Shown: positions 32,289 to 43,719, counted from the stretch's first letter. The stretch is DNA of 64,000 nt from Engraulis encrasicolus (GCF_034702125.1 NC_085868.1:46087828-46151827); one strand, 5' to 3'. Translations and numbers: made by a program. The notes: generated by a model from the sequence alone, not told the origin.

Positions 32289-34117
32289 TACACTCTAAGA
32301 AAATTTCCCTGCAAAATAACGGCAGTTACTGGCAATTATATTTACCTGTAATTCTACTGTTATTTCACACCAAAAATCAAATACAGCTCATTGCTGTTTA
32401 ATGTATCACAGTATATAACATTTTTTCAGCAGCAATTGAACTGTTAAATAACAGTACTCTACAGAACGTTCACAGTATTAGTATTGTTAAACTAAAAGTG
32501 CTCTACAATATTTATGCAGTAGTATAAGTAAAATAACAGTACATGTCAGTTAAAAAGTTGAATTGTACTGTGTGATGACAGGCAAATACTGGGTCATAAT
32601 TGTATTCATGAATATGGCCATGGCAACTTCCCACCCCACCCATCATTCTCCATAACTGTGGTACCCTGGCCATGTTACCACCCCACCCTCCCATCGTTCA
32701 CCATGACTGGAGTGCCTTGAGCATGATATTATGGCGCTATGCTGTATTGAGAAAATGGTTTGCGGTGGTCCTTTGAAAGTGTGGGCATGAATAAAATTTC
32801 AGAGTACGCAGTGCTATGTTACAATGATAGTGTGCGAGGTGGGCTTTTTACTGTATCTCTTGATGAGCCAATGATGAATATAGCATTGGTCAGTCTTTAA
32901 AAAAATATTTTGCACCAAGTAGCACAGCAAACAAGCAGCACTACAAGCTAGCTCTCAAAGCAATGCCTAATTTGCAGCAGGCACATTATATGCAACAATG
33001 CCACAAATGATGCCACATACAGCAAGCTTTCACAAAGAGGAAAGTGTGCAAGCATGTAAGCAAGCTTGTAGGCAAGCAAGTGCTATGCTGTGCCATGCAG
33101 GCCAGCCAGCAGGCAGGCAAGCAACTGAAGTGTTGATAGTCCAGATTTATATACAGGTGCAAGAGTACCATGTGACCAGAGTCATCAGGCCCTTGGCAGG
33201 TGACGCCCATAATTGAATAATGGCATAACAGCCCTACTCAGGTGAGGCCAGGCACTGATTAGCAGATTGGTTTAGATGGGGCTGCTTGTTGCAAGAGTGT
33301 AACAAGTTCTTAAAATGTTTCAGCCATTCACACTTTCATCACTATCAAAATGCATGTGCTACTCACACTTTGCTGCATCAAGCACTTTTTAAGTATTGTA
33401 GTTTCCTTAGGAATTGTTTCATCATGCTTGATAGTATCAGATCATCTTTAACCAGTCAGAATGACTTCAGTTCTTCAGGTGGTATTGAAGTTTGATGGTG
33501 ATCACGGACAAGTGGAGGATGAATGGGTTTCAATGGTGCTGCCTAAAATAACTTGTTATTTTCTAGAGATGCACCGGATCCGGTTCCGGTTCCGGATCCG
33601 TCAGGATAATAGAGTTTTTCACAGGATCTGGGTCCGGCAGGATCTTAAGCAGTGGATCCGGTATCCGGCATGATACCTAAAAATCAGGGTCTGGTGCATG
33701 TCTAGCCTAGGCTTTTCAGTCTTTCACAACCCCAATCACTGCATGGAGTGAAATCCCTTTGGAAGCGGCTATTGCAGGCAGTGTGGCAATAAGCCAATGA
33801 GTCTAAAAAATAGTTTGCGCCAACGTAATAAAAAGGGCCCACGTGTGCGAGTAGAGTGTGTAGGATCCGGTATCCGGTTCCGGATCCGGCAGGATCTTAT
33901 TCAGTGGATCTGGTATCCGGCAGGATCCTAAAAATCAGCATCCGGTGCATCTCTAGTTTTTTCCACAACGGCGAATACTGCTATTGTGCAGTACTTACTG
34001 TTTATGCTCAATATGTGACTCAAAGTAATATTTTCACAGTAGTTGTCTGTTTTTTCGAAAAACAGTAGAATGCTGTTGCAGAATTGCCGTAAATTAACAG
34101 CTATTTGTTACAGTGTA
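32289..34117 (+). mobile_element. 1.8-kb inverted-repeat element, copy A
   Basis: Element 32291-34115 (1,825 bp) flanked by TA on both sides (32289-32290 and 34116-34117). Left end CACTCTAAGAAAATTTCCC; right end, reverse complemented, CACTGTAACAAATAGCTG. Similarity between the ends continues for about 75 bp (ACGGCA, TTCTACTGTT). It contains a 12-bp minisatellite (3 units, about 33048-33083) and the CCGGATCC-rich insert. No protein frame of note, so non-autonomous. Nearly identical to 43003-44967 and 59192-60992, both inverted. Confidence 0.9.
33563..33955. mobile_element. GATGCACCGGATCC palindromic insert (in copy A)
   Basis: Starts CTAGAGATGCACCGG and ends CCGGTGCATCTCTAG, an exact inverted pair. 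Internal blocks GGATCCGGTATCCGG and GGATCCTAAAAATCAG recur in both orientations. GATGCACC-type ends are known from hAT elements, so this may be a hAT MITE nested in the family ancestor. It is absent from the relative at 19006-20375. Confidence 0.75.
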
Positions 34118-34181
34118 CTGTATATGGTGGCAGAATGGGCCACTGCTTGCTGGGAAGAGTAACTGACATGGATGGCACATT

Positions 34182-34489
34182 CAGGCCGACCGAGAACCGT
34201 GCCGCTGCCCGCTCCCGCACCTACTCGCAAACCGGCCAGCACGTTCACGCCGCAGATCTTAGCACTTGGGAATCGGAAAGTTGGTTTGCAATGCGAACCA
34301 AGAAATACTTGTTTTTTCCCCTGCGAACTGTGATGACTACGTGGACGTCAGCATGTTCATCTATAACACAGTAACACAATCACGTGCAGAAAATGTTCAG
34401 AGCCCGATAGGAACGTGTGTGGTTCGCAAGTAAGCACTTTAGTGCGGAACGTAACTGGTGTCGGCACCGGCACGGTTCTGGTTGGCCTG
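34182..34489. mobile_element. MITE with GAACCGTGCC arms
   Basis: CAGGCCGACCGAGAACCGTG at the left. The right end, reverse complemented, is CAGGCCAACCAGAACCGTG. 308 bp. No convincing target duplication. GC-rich ends with a less GC-rich centre. Confidence 0.68.
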
Positions 34490-35176
34490 AAAAAATGCAA
34501 CTGTCCACCACCCATCAGTGCCTGGTATTATTATCACCTTGCCAGTAAATTCCTGACAACAAAAGACTTGATTCTGTTGCGATCACCAATGTTGGCGTAC
34601 GCATGTTCCAAATGGAAATAATAGCTATAGTGGGTATACATATAGGACCACACAAAGAATTAACTGAACACTAAGCCGTTTTTAAGTAAGAAAAGTTACT
34701 GCCATCACTATAATCAGTTTGAATTCGGGAGGGCTGCAATGCAGACCTTACCTGCTGTCTAAAAGCAAGTGGGAAGGAAATGAAGGCTGTTACCACAGTA
34801 GGTGGGATGCAGCAGGGAAAGCCAATATTGATGGGGCTGTTTTTCACTTTCTCACACCTTGGAGAAAACCACACAGCTTGAGAGAATGTGTTTGTGTGTG
34901 CTGGTAGTATATGAGTAAGTCAACCAGGAGGGGGCAGGCAGGCAGGCAGGCAGACAGACAGACAGACGATTGGAGGTCAGTGTGTAGGCTATTTGTGGGT
35001 TGGAGCATATGTGTGTGTGTCTCAGGGAGATTTAGACTCAGGGAAGACAGAGATGTTTTTCCAGGGTCATGGCGAGGTTGCCTACTGCTGCAGAGAGATT
35101 TGACCAACTTTGAACACCTGACAAAAGAGGCCTCTTCCAGAAGACACCCAGCAATATCTGTACAAGCTTTGGCAGT
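34490..35176. other. No gene; GGCA/GACA tract
   Basis: A short compound repeat (GGCA)n(GACA)n lies at about 34934-34967. No recognised coding sequence. Confidence 0.5.
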
Positions 35177-35773
35177 ATTTTCAACAGAGGTGGAACGTAA
35201 CTAAGTGTTTTTACCTCGTTACTGTACTTAAGTAGTTTTTTCTGGAATTTGTACTTACTTGAGTAAAAATAAAAATGCAGACTTTTACTTTTACTCAGTT
35301 ACATTTTTGACAACTACTTGTACTACTCCTTACATTTCTAGAAGAAGACTTAGTAACTAGTTACATTTATCCTAGGTTTTCCTGTTGTGTTTTGTGGATA
35401 TTTGAGTAGCCTCAGCTGCGGGCAGGGAGGCGGGACCAAGCCCCTCTTCCAAACTGACATCCAGATAGAAAAGATACTTTAAAAAACATTAACAGGACTC
35501 CATAGTCATGTTCAAATAGAACCGAAAACCGTTGCATAAACTTTTTCCTATTGGATAAAGAAGGCTCACATGGAGAAAGACAGCCATTGCGCGAGTAGGC
35601 CTACTTGTACTTTTGTACTCAAAAAGTACATTTAAAAGTTAGTAATTAGGACTTTTACTTAAGTACATTTTTGGTGTACAACTTTTACTTTCACTTGAGT
35701 ATTTTTTTCGCAGGGTACTTCTACTTTTACTTAAGTACACAACTTCAGTACTTCTTCCACCTCTGATTTTCAA
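35177..35773. mobile_element. hAT-like MITE (CAGAGGTGGAA), perfect 8-bp duplication
   Basis: Element 35185-35765 (581 bp). It opens CAGAGGTGGAACGTAACTAA and closes TTCTTCCACCTCTG. ATTTTCAA flanks it at 35177-35184 and 35766-35773. The subterminal TTTTACTTAAGTA-type repeats on both sides are typical of a very common fish hAT MITE group. Confidence 0.94.
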
Positions 35774-36639
35774 ACAACAACTCCTCCCAGCTTCCTCACA
35801 CCACAATCATCCTTTTCAAACCACACACACCCCTTGTTTCTGGTTTATTGCACAGAGTTCTGACTCACAACCTCTGTGGAATGAGAGTCATGAATCTTGA
35901 GGGGGCGGGCAAAGTCTCTTTTTGAATTGAGGAATGAACGTCTGAAGTGAACACACTCAGTTACATTAGGCCTATGTATTGTATAAGAAGGTGAGCACAG
36001 TTGAAGTGTGCAGAAAAGTTGGGCTGATTTATCAGGGTCTCAACTGCCAACTAGACTGCTCCAATAAGCCACATTTGTGAGAAATAGAGAGAAATAGGAC
36101 CTACAGAGACTGTTGTATACTGTAGATTCTATTGTATACAGTAAAAATGCTGCGGTGTCAATTCTATGACCAAATAGAAGGATGTTGAATTTGACTGTAC
36201 AAGTATTAAATTGACAGTACACAATACAGTACATACAGTAACTACTGCGGTCCTGAATGAAGGGCTTATTCTTCTCACCCTCGCGTGCACTCCCTCTATG
36301 CCTTAATGCCAATAACTAGCTCAAAGTAAAATCTTCTCTTGCAGGCAGATTGTGTGTACTTGTCAATGACATGGTGGGAGAAAATGCACACAAACTCCAG
36401 ACAAATCCACACAGTATCATTAAACTAATAACAAGGCATTATTGGGTCAACATAGAGGAGATCGTGTTGGCTTCCCTCTAATCCCGGTCAACAGTTACGC
36501 GGCTAAGCTAAACGGGGAGAAGGATACCGGCGAAGAGCCAGGTGACAGCAACAGTATTGAGAAGGGAGTCTAGCAGAGTGCAAACTAAATTCTGAATGCA
36601 GGCAAGAGCATACCACTTTTTTTAAAGATATCTTTTTGG
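35774..36639. other. No gene seen
   Basis: Mixed sequence. No repeat end or domain-bearing frame is recognised. Confidence 0.4.
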
Positions 36640-36742
36640 TCTTTTTTGACTTAATTCATGATAGTACAGTGAAGATGGTGACAGGAGGGGGGAGAGAGAC
36701 GGGGAAGGACTGGGACAGGCACCCGGGCCGAGAATCGAATGC
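36640..36742 (-). repeat. Truncated tRNA-SINE (type b), minus orientation
   Basis: Plus strand TACAGTGAAGATGGTGACAG, then GGGGGGAGAGAGACGGGGAAGG, then CCGGGCCGAGAATCGAA is the reverse of the fish SINE body and part of its B-box region. The tRNA head is replaced by the CATT microsatellite. Confidence 0.6.
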
Positions 36743-36840
36743 CATTTATTCATTCATTCATTCATTCATTCATTCATTCATTCATTCATTCACTCACTCA
36801 CTCACTCACTCACTCACTCACTCACTCATTCATTTATTCA
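36743..36840. repeat. (CATT)n(CACT)n microsatellite
   Basis: Compound tetranucleotide array, CATT units followed by CACT units and a short CATT return. Confidence 0.97.
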
Positions 36841-37316
36841 GTCTAAGTGGGAGGTTTCTCTTGTGTGATAACACAAATTTGAATGTGAACTGAATAACTG
36901 AGTGAGGTGAACAGCCAAATGCTCCTGTATGAACTTTATGCGATGAATACTCCGCCACAGCAGACCTGCCGCAGGGGTGATGACCTGTGTTAACGACATG
37001 CAGAATGATCTATTATGGCACCACCCGCGATTAGATTAGTAATTTTCCCGACTGCTTTTCCCCTTTTTGAATGATTCACAGAAATACCCCGCTGAACACA
37101 TCTCTGATATGCCCAGTGCTGTCATCAAGATAAGGCCATTCACATTTGACGAGGCTTTGAACCGACAGTAACATCATTCACACTCAAAGCCTCATAAATG
37201 ATCATGGAAAATGGAATACCTCGAATGTGCGAGGCAGTAATCTGGCTCTAACCGGGCCTCACAGTGCTCACCCCGACTCTATCTCACACTCTGTAAAACA
37301 TTTCGACAAACCGAAC

Positions 37317-37347
<31 letters not shown>

Positions 37348-38414
37348 TCTGCAATCACAATTGCATTGGCCATCTCATTATTGTGCTATCTCATGCCGGC
37401 GAAGGTCTCACAGTAATGACATACCCATGTCACCATTAAGGCCGAATAATGAAGGAGTGGACCAAAGAGTCAGTAGCAGCAGCACCTTAAAAAGAGACAG
37501 AGCGACTGGACTGACTGAGTTCAAGAATAAATGACTTCTAAGGATTCATGTCGCATTACAGATGCCTCCCCCTTCTGCTGAGGGGTGGGAGAGACAACAT
37601 TGCCCTGTAATAGAGCCGAAGTGGGAAAAAAATGTATTTGTCACACCTGTATCTACACAAGTAATTACATAACATCCATATTCCTGTTGAAATCCCTCTT
37701 TTATTCTACTGTAGGAAAAATACAAACATAAAAAAGCTTATTTAACGGAAATCCAAATCCTAATTTGTAAAGCATCCTTGCCAAATACTGAACACATCCA
37801 AAAAGATATTTTACATTATGGTATTCGACATGTGGTTTATTTGACACAAACTGAAAATTTAAAGCATGCAAAAGTATGTGAACCCTTCTATTACTTGCTT
37901 GTGGCTCCTCCTTCTCCAGTTATTACTTCGACCAAACGTCTTCTGTGACCCCTTAAACAGTCTCTCACATCTGCGTGTGGGGATTTTCGCCCACTGTGTG
38001 TGTGAGTGTATGTGTGTGCGTGTGCGTGTGTGTTTGTGTGTGTGTGTATGTGTGTGTGTAGCAGCTTTACACCCAATTTCCCCAACATGAATGATCATCA
38101 CCAACACCAAATACAGCTGCATGATCAACCCTGGTTTGGTAGCGTTTTTGAGATCAACCCTGGTTTGGCAGAGGGGGATACCGCTGGTTGCATTCACATT
38201 TGGTATTTTGGAAATCTGAGCAGGTAAAAGTGGCAGTCACCGCCTCTCTACGATTTCTCTTTCATGGTCATAAAAACAAAATAGGAAGCCATGTACATCA
38301 GATATGTGGTAAACACAGACACACACACACACACACACATTGTAAGCAGCCCATGATCTGAAAAAAAAATCAGTCCAGTCATTTGTTACTTAGTCAAGTG
38401 TGCCATCAATAAGC
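36841..38414. other. No gene; (GA)n and (TG)n tracts
   Basis: (GA)n at 37315-37347, interrupted (TG)n at 37998-38060 and (AC)n at 38319-38339. The block GATCAACCCTGGTTTGG is repeated at 38119 and 38153. The stretch 37050-37260 looks non-repetitive. No coding frame is recognised. Confidence 0.5.
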
Positions 38415-38700
38415 TTTAGTTGTGTTTTAGCAATGAAGCCTACATGCACCTTTCCCAAGAACCAGAGGTGGATTGCCCATTTGTCTTTAGTAGACATAAA
38501 AAACAGGCCCGGAGCCATGGATAGGACATCGGAAATGTGGCGAAATATGAAATGCAGCCCAGAGGCGTATCATAATTTTAAAAAAAATCCAAGAGGCATA
38601 CAATTATTTGTTTCTTGGCCAAAATGCGTCTTAATAAAAGTTTAGTTGTGTTTTAGCAATGAAGCCTACAGGCACCTTTCCCAAGAACCGGAGGTGGGCT
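38415..38700. repeat. 226-bp spaced direct duplication
   Basis: TTTAGTTGTGTTTTAGCAAT starts at 38415 and 38641 and runs on through GAAGCCTACA and CACCTTTCCCAAGAACC, about 60 bp shared with only small changes. Confidence 0.85.
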
Positions 38701-39681
38701 GCATGCCGCGTGAGACGCTTTTCCTGCAGGGCATACTTCCAACAGAGGCGCTAATAAGCTCTATGTTTATTGACCCGTTGCATTTGTGAAAGTCGTTTAA
38801 TTGAGCGCCTATCTACTGAGAACTACATACAACTACACGGTACATGCAAATTAACACATGTGCACATAGCAAGGTAGTGGTGCTGTGGTTATATATTTTC
38901 AATACAAGTAGTCATTAATGAATGTGTGAATTGTGCATATGAATAAGCTCAAAGTGTTTTGGAAAAGAATACAGTAGAACAGTACAGTACAGTACAATAC
39001 AGTGTATGTAAGTGTCCAATAATATGTAGCCTATCATGTCTGCAATACTATTTTAGCTCTTTTGAAATAATAGGCCTACAATTTCTTGGTATTGTGCAGC
39101 TAACACAATCACTCCAGCTTGAAATGTTTTTCTTAGTTTGTCTTACTGAAATAAAAAGGGATTGTTAGGCCTATGCCTGCACGCACACACACATAGTATA
39201 CTCAAACACGCGTGCGTGCACACACACGGACACACACTCACGCGCACACACACACACACACACACTCACGCGCACGTACACACACACACACACAGACGCA
39301 CGCACACATACACACACACAGACTGGAACACATGAGAGCATCATCATAAGCAAGAGATGCACGGGATGTTTGCCTTGCCTTGCCTCTCTGAATGTACTGT
39401 ATATCTGTGGACACCACTGGATGTTTGCCTTGCCTCTCTGAATGTACTGTACTGTAGTATACCTGTGGACACCTGAGGGACACCCAGACTCCCTCTTCAA
39501 TAAATACTGCAGGCTATTGTTTGGAAAAGGGCCATTAATCTTGGGGTTGAGATGATTATAGCCCCATTAAACATGACCTCTTTCTTCCTCTCATTAACGA
39601 CTATTTAACGAAAGATCCACATGCAGTGTCATGATACCAATTACCCGTGCTGGCTCTTCTGGGCCTTAATGGTGATCTTAG
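38701..39681. other. No gene; CA tracts and short tandem copy
   Basis: Interrupted (CA)n at 39180-39322. A near-tandem pair around 39365-39470 shares TTGCCTTGCCTCTCTGAATG. The stretch 39525-39672 holds several TAAT/ATTA cores. Confidence 0.55.
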
Positions 39682-39926
39682 AGGTGCACTGTGTAATATT
39701 TTTTAGCATTTACTGTCCAGAATCCATGCTTCCCATTCACAAATGTTGGCTTTTTCATGAAAACATACCACCGCCATCCTAGTATTCATTATCACTGCGG
39801 AAGTTGCACTTTTTATAGGGCCTACATGAAAAGGTGAATCTCCTGTATCCAGCAGTTTTTGAATTTCCAGAATTGGACAATTTTTAGCTGCAAAACTCAC
39901 TATACGTTGTTCATGCTAATAAATAT
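39682..39926 (+). mobile_element. Partial AGGTGCACTGTG MITE, cut by a SINE
   Basis: Starts AGGTGCACTGTGTAATATTT after TTAG and follows the element at 21406 for about 200 bp (CCATGCTTCCCATTCACAAA, then AGCTGCAAAACTCACT). The right half is not recognisable past the SINE insertion at 39927. Confidence 0.7.
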
Positions 39927-40151
39927 ATTACATTACACTTAGCTGACGCTTTCATTTATTCAAAGCAACTTACAGTTATTATTTTCAGGGTATAGGTTTT
40001 ACAGTCCTGGAGCAATGTGGGTTTAGGTGCTTTGCTCAAGGGCACTTAAGCTGTGGATGGAGATCTAGGGAGAGGTCAGGGGGGATTCGAACCTGCAACC
40101 CCTTGAAAGACCAACTCTCTAACCACTAGTCCACGGTTGCCCCATAAATAT
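39919..40151 (-). repeat. tRNA-derived SINE (type a), copy 1
   Basis: SINE 39927-40143. On the minus strand it begins GGGGCAACCGTGGACTAGTG. It has an A box (TGGACTAGTGGTTAG) and a B box (GGTTCGAATCC), and ends in an ATTACATTA-type tail (reverse of TAATGTAAT). ATAAATAT flanks both sides (39919-39926 and 40144-40151). Confidence 0.85.
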
Positions 40152-40696
40152 GTATTGCCCAATATTAATTACCTGTGCTTGCTCTTGTGGGGTTTGCTCA
40201 TCTCAATGTCAAATGCAAGTATTTGTATCGCTCAAGACTGATGAGGAGACTTTTCAAAACATAACACTGTTCACTGTCACAGTTACTGTTACGCTGTTTG
40301 TCAGATTGTTCAATTGCCATATCATTGTGTCAGTTATCTGATATCCTTGATCAACTTCAAAGGCTCTGTAACATGTATGCATGTATTATCTGCGGTTTTC
40401 TATCAATGGTTTTTGTCTTGCTCATTTAATTCAAGACACCTACCAGTGATGAGAAAACTAATATGAAGTGAACAGCACTTAGTGGTTAGGCACAAAAGTG
40501 TGACCAAAATAATTCATGATGATGCTGCCACTATAATACTTACAAGGACTTCTCTGGGCCTCGGTGTCATTTTATCTATAACCCTCACCACACCCGACAT
40601 CCAATCTGTCAAACCCTCTGACTTGGCCAGAATCAATGCGAGCTAATTAAAAGTACTTGCATTATTTCCATCCCGGCTGGGACAAATTCATCTATT
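40152..40696. other. No gene seen
   Basis: A block near 40159-40187 (ATTACCTGTGCTTGCTCTTG) resembles 39640-39667, so the MITE-SINE pair may sit between duplicated flanks. Otherwise nothing is recognised. Confidence 0.4.
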
Positions 40697-40849
40697 TGCA
40701 TGGTCAGGGGGGCAAAGGGGTCTGTTGTCCCGGGCCCAGGGAGAGAGGGGGGGCAGAAATGTTTTTTCATTACATTGCATGTATGGGGGACCCTTTCAGA
40801 TGAACTTGTCTTGGGCCTGGCCAAAGCTGTCAGCTGCCCTGAGCATGGT
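40697..40849. mobile_element. Short hAT-like MITE, 7/8 duplication
   Basis: Element 40705-40841 (137 bp) from CAGGGGGGCAAAGG to GTCAGCTGCCCTG. Flanks TGCATGGT and AGCATGGT match at 7 of 8. Confidence 0.72.
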
Positions 40850-40949
40850 GCTCTGTCGCACTACTACTCTTGCGAGTCACTTCCAAATTGCCACCACCAC
40901 CACCTCGCCAAATCCTTTCCATACCTCTCCAGACCATAGGAGGTACAGA

Positions 40950-41069
<120 letters not shown>

Positions 41070-41217
41070 CATGGCAGTGTGACAGGTCTTTGTTCGGGTG
41101 CCAAAATTCTGCTCCTCCCCTACTGCAAATGTCTCCAATGCGGTCAATACTGAGCTCAGATCATCACCTACCGTAGTCACTCTCCTGCCTGCTGCTCACA
41201 GCATGGAGACGACAACG

Positions 41218-41445
41218 ACATTATACTTAGCTGACAACATTATACTTAACTGATGCTTTTATCCAAAGCGACTTTCGGGATATTACAGGGTATTGGTTAC
41301 AGTCCCTGTGGCAGTGCAGGGATAGGTGCCTTCCTCAAGGGCACTTCAGCCATGGAGGAAGGAAGGGATTGGTAAGGGTGGGGTTTGAACCTGCAGCCCT
41401 GCGATCTAAAGTCCAACTCCCTAACCATTACACTACGGCTGCCCC
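41218..41445 (-). repeat. tRNA-derived SINE (type a), copy 2
   Basis: Same family as 39927-40143: minus-strand GGGGCAGCCGTAGTGTAATG head, B box GGTTCAAACCCC, and a 3' part with AAAGTCGCTTTGGATAAAAG. The tail region is duplicated (ACATTATACTTAGCTGAC followed by ACATTATACTTAACTGAT). Confidence 0.82.
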
Positions 41446-41549
41446 AGATGATGCTTCTGGGGCCCTGACACTGCATCCAAAACACCTCCTACACACAATC
41501 ATCCTCTCACTTCAATTACATCTGGATTAAAGAAAAACAGGGAAAAGAT

Positions 41550-41550
41550 G

Positions 41551-41636
<86 letters not shown>

Positions 41637-41640
41637 TAGA

Positions 41641-41694
<54 letters not shown>
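41550..41694. repeat. (GACA)n(GATA)n(GACA)n microsatellite
   Basis: Compound tetranucleotide array of about 145 bases with six GATA units at about 41635-41659 inside GACA. ACAGACAACTTGTTATACCA is duplicated directly after it. Confidence 0.97.
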
Positions 41695-41695
<1 letters not shown>

Positions 41696-41725
41696 CTTGT
41701 TATACCAATGACAGACAACTTGTTA

Positions 41726-42260
41726 TACCAATGCTAAAAAAACACCAATGGGCTGATCTGTACTCAACCACAGAGAGCCACCAACGTTGGATTGAAATGC
41801 CAACATCCCCCCCCCTTTTTTTTCACAGCATGGAAGGAAAGAAACCTTATCATGTTGCAGAAATCAGCTGCATATCCCTCTGTGTCCGTCTCCATTTCCT
41901 GAATGCACACTGGGAAAATTAGCAATTTAAAAATCATTTACATTGCTTCGATAGATTACGCATGACAACAAAAACAGCTTGCACTGGCAGTAGAATAGTG
42001 ATAAGCACCTACATGTTCAGCATCACAGGCAACTCTGGCAGGGGGGGGGGGGCTACTATCATGACAGTAACAGTAGAAGGCTAATCCGCCTTAACCAATC
42101 AAAGGCGTCCATTTCAGACATGACAATAACATGTCAGCAACGTCCGCCGCATACATGTAGCTCAAACTCTCAATCTGATCCTCCCTACATGGGAACTGTT
42201 CAGCAGGCAGGAATCCTGTAACATCCTCTATTCTACAGCACCCGCTGTGATGAAATAAGT
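41726..42260. other. No gene; C and G runs
   Basis: A C-rich/T-rich run near 41807-41823 and a G13 run near 42040-42052. No coding signal. Confidence 0.5.
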
Positions 42261-42382
42261 CAAGTCACACAGTAAATGTTGTGGTGTTAATTCAACATTT
42301 ATAGAGTTCATTTAAGTCCAAACGATGTCAAATCAACTCTCTAAGTGTTAAATGAGCACTGCAGAATTTACTGTGCAAGTCA
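42261..42382. mobile_element. 108-bp MITE, ACAGTAAAT ends
   Basis: Element 42268-42375 from CACAGTAAAT to ATTTACTGTG, with internal GTGTTAA/TTAACAC-type blocks like those at the ends of the 19-kb element. CAAGTCA flanks both sides. Because the flanks lie in the AAGTC-type tail of a LINE fragment, the 7-bp match may be tail repeat and not a target duplication. Confidence 0.78.
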
Positions 42383-42600
42383 GCTTTTATTGTCACTTTC
42401 TTCATATGCACAAGACATACAAGGAAAATGAAATTTCGCTACAAGACATAGACATACACAGGACTGACATTTTACAGACTGACATTAAGTTTAAGACAGG
42501 ACAAGTAACAGTGATGGACTGGTAACAATAAGTGATTAATAATTAATACAATACAAATGAACATTTAACATTGAACATTTAACATGTAGACAGAAAGATA
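42376..42600 (-). mobile_element. LINE 3' end fragment, minus orientation
   Basis: On the minus strand it ends AAGTGACAATAAAAGCTGAC followed by TTGACTTG tail units, split by the MITE above. The sequence upstream is an AT-rich 3' UTR without coding remnant. LINE clade not determined. Confidence 0.6.
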
Positions 42601-43161
42601 AGATGAATATACAATGTAGACATTACAATAATAAGATAATAATATCAAATGACAATCAAAAACTCACATTCTTCTCACATTCCCCAGCTTTTTCCACGGT
42701 GGTTGACCCCCTCCATTCCATGGTCATTACTAATACAAGGGGATGACGTTAGGGGCTCACATATTAGCATCATCCAGACTGACAGGTGGGGAGCTGTCTG
42801 TAGCCTCAGAGAGCGAGTTAACATGACACGTGTCAACACTTCCTGTTTCTAATGGCCTCTGCCAGGCATGATCCCTGAAGAGGCCGGAAAGGTTCCTGTA
42901 ACTGTGGCGTGAATGTGCGTGTGTATATCTCACTCCAGACAGAAAAAAAACCACTATTACGTAAATGTATGTACAGAATACGAACACATGCAATCATCTG
43001 CACACTGTAACAAATAGCTGTTTATTTACGGCAATTCTGCAACAGCATTCTACTGTTTTTCGAAAAAACAGACAACTACTGTGAAAATATTACTTTGAGT
43101 CACATATCGAGCATAAACAGTAAATACTGCACAATAGCAGTATTCGCCGTTGTGGAAAAAA

Positions 43162-43583
43162 CTAGAGATGCACCGGATCCTGATTTTTAGGATCCTGCCG
43201 GATACCAGATCCACTGCTTAAGATCCTGCCGGATCCGGAACCGGATACCGGATCCTACAAAAGGGTTGAAACATATAGTCTACTCGCACACGTGGGCCCT
43301 TTTTATTACGTTGGCGCAAACTATTTTTTAGACTCATTGGCTTATTGCCACACTGCCTGCAATAGCCGCTTCCAAAGGGATTTCACTCCATGCAGTGATT
43401 GGGGTTGTGAAAGACTGAAAAGCCTAGGCTAGACATGCACGAGACCCTGATTTTTAGGTAACATGCCGGATACCGGATCCACTGCTTAAGATCCTGCCGG
43501 ACCCAGATCCTGTGAAAAACTCTATTATCCTGACGGATCTGGAACCGGAACCGGAACCGGATCCGGATCCGGTGCATCTCTAG
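43162..43583. mobile_element. GATGCACCGGATCC insert (in copy B)
   Basis: CTAGAGATGCACCGG to GGTGCATCTCTAG, 422 bp. Compared with copy A it keeps AAAAGGGTTGAAACATATAG, which copy A has lost. Confidence 0.75.
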
Positions 43584-43591
43584 AAAATAAC

Positions 43592-43719
43592 AAGGGCTGA
43601 ATCTCAAATGGTGCACTTGTGCACTTTAGTGTTCATGTTTCAGTGCGCATGCCATATTAGTTACGCACTGAAACATAGTGCCCGAAGTGCACAAGTGTGC
43701 CATTTGAGATTCAGCCAAG
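43592..43719. mobile_element. 122-bp palindromic MITE with empty sites in sister copies
   Basis: Element 43595-43716 opens GGCTGAATCTCAAATGG and closes CCATTTGAGATTCAGCC, with further near-perfect pairing inside. AAG flanks both sides. Copies A and C read AACAAGTTATTTTAG at this place, the exact empty site, so a 3-bp AAG duplication is established by comparison. A 3-bp duplication is compatible with PIF/Harbinger; the assignment is tentative. Confidence 0.93.

Noticed and set aside
32512..33216. Short frames within the 1.8-kb family (also at 44055-44746 and 60107-60877)
   Set aside because: They recur only because the element recurs. The translation covers the minisatellite and lacks any transposase motif.
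36743..36840. Telomere- or satellite-like array
   Set aside because: Simple CATT/CACT tetranucleotide microsatellite, not TTAGGG.
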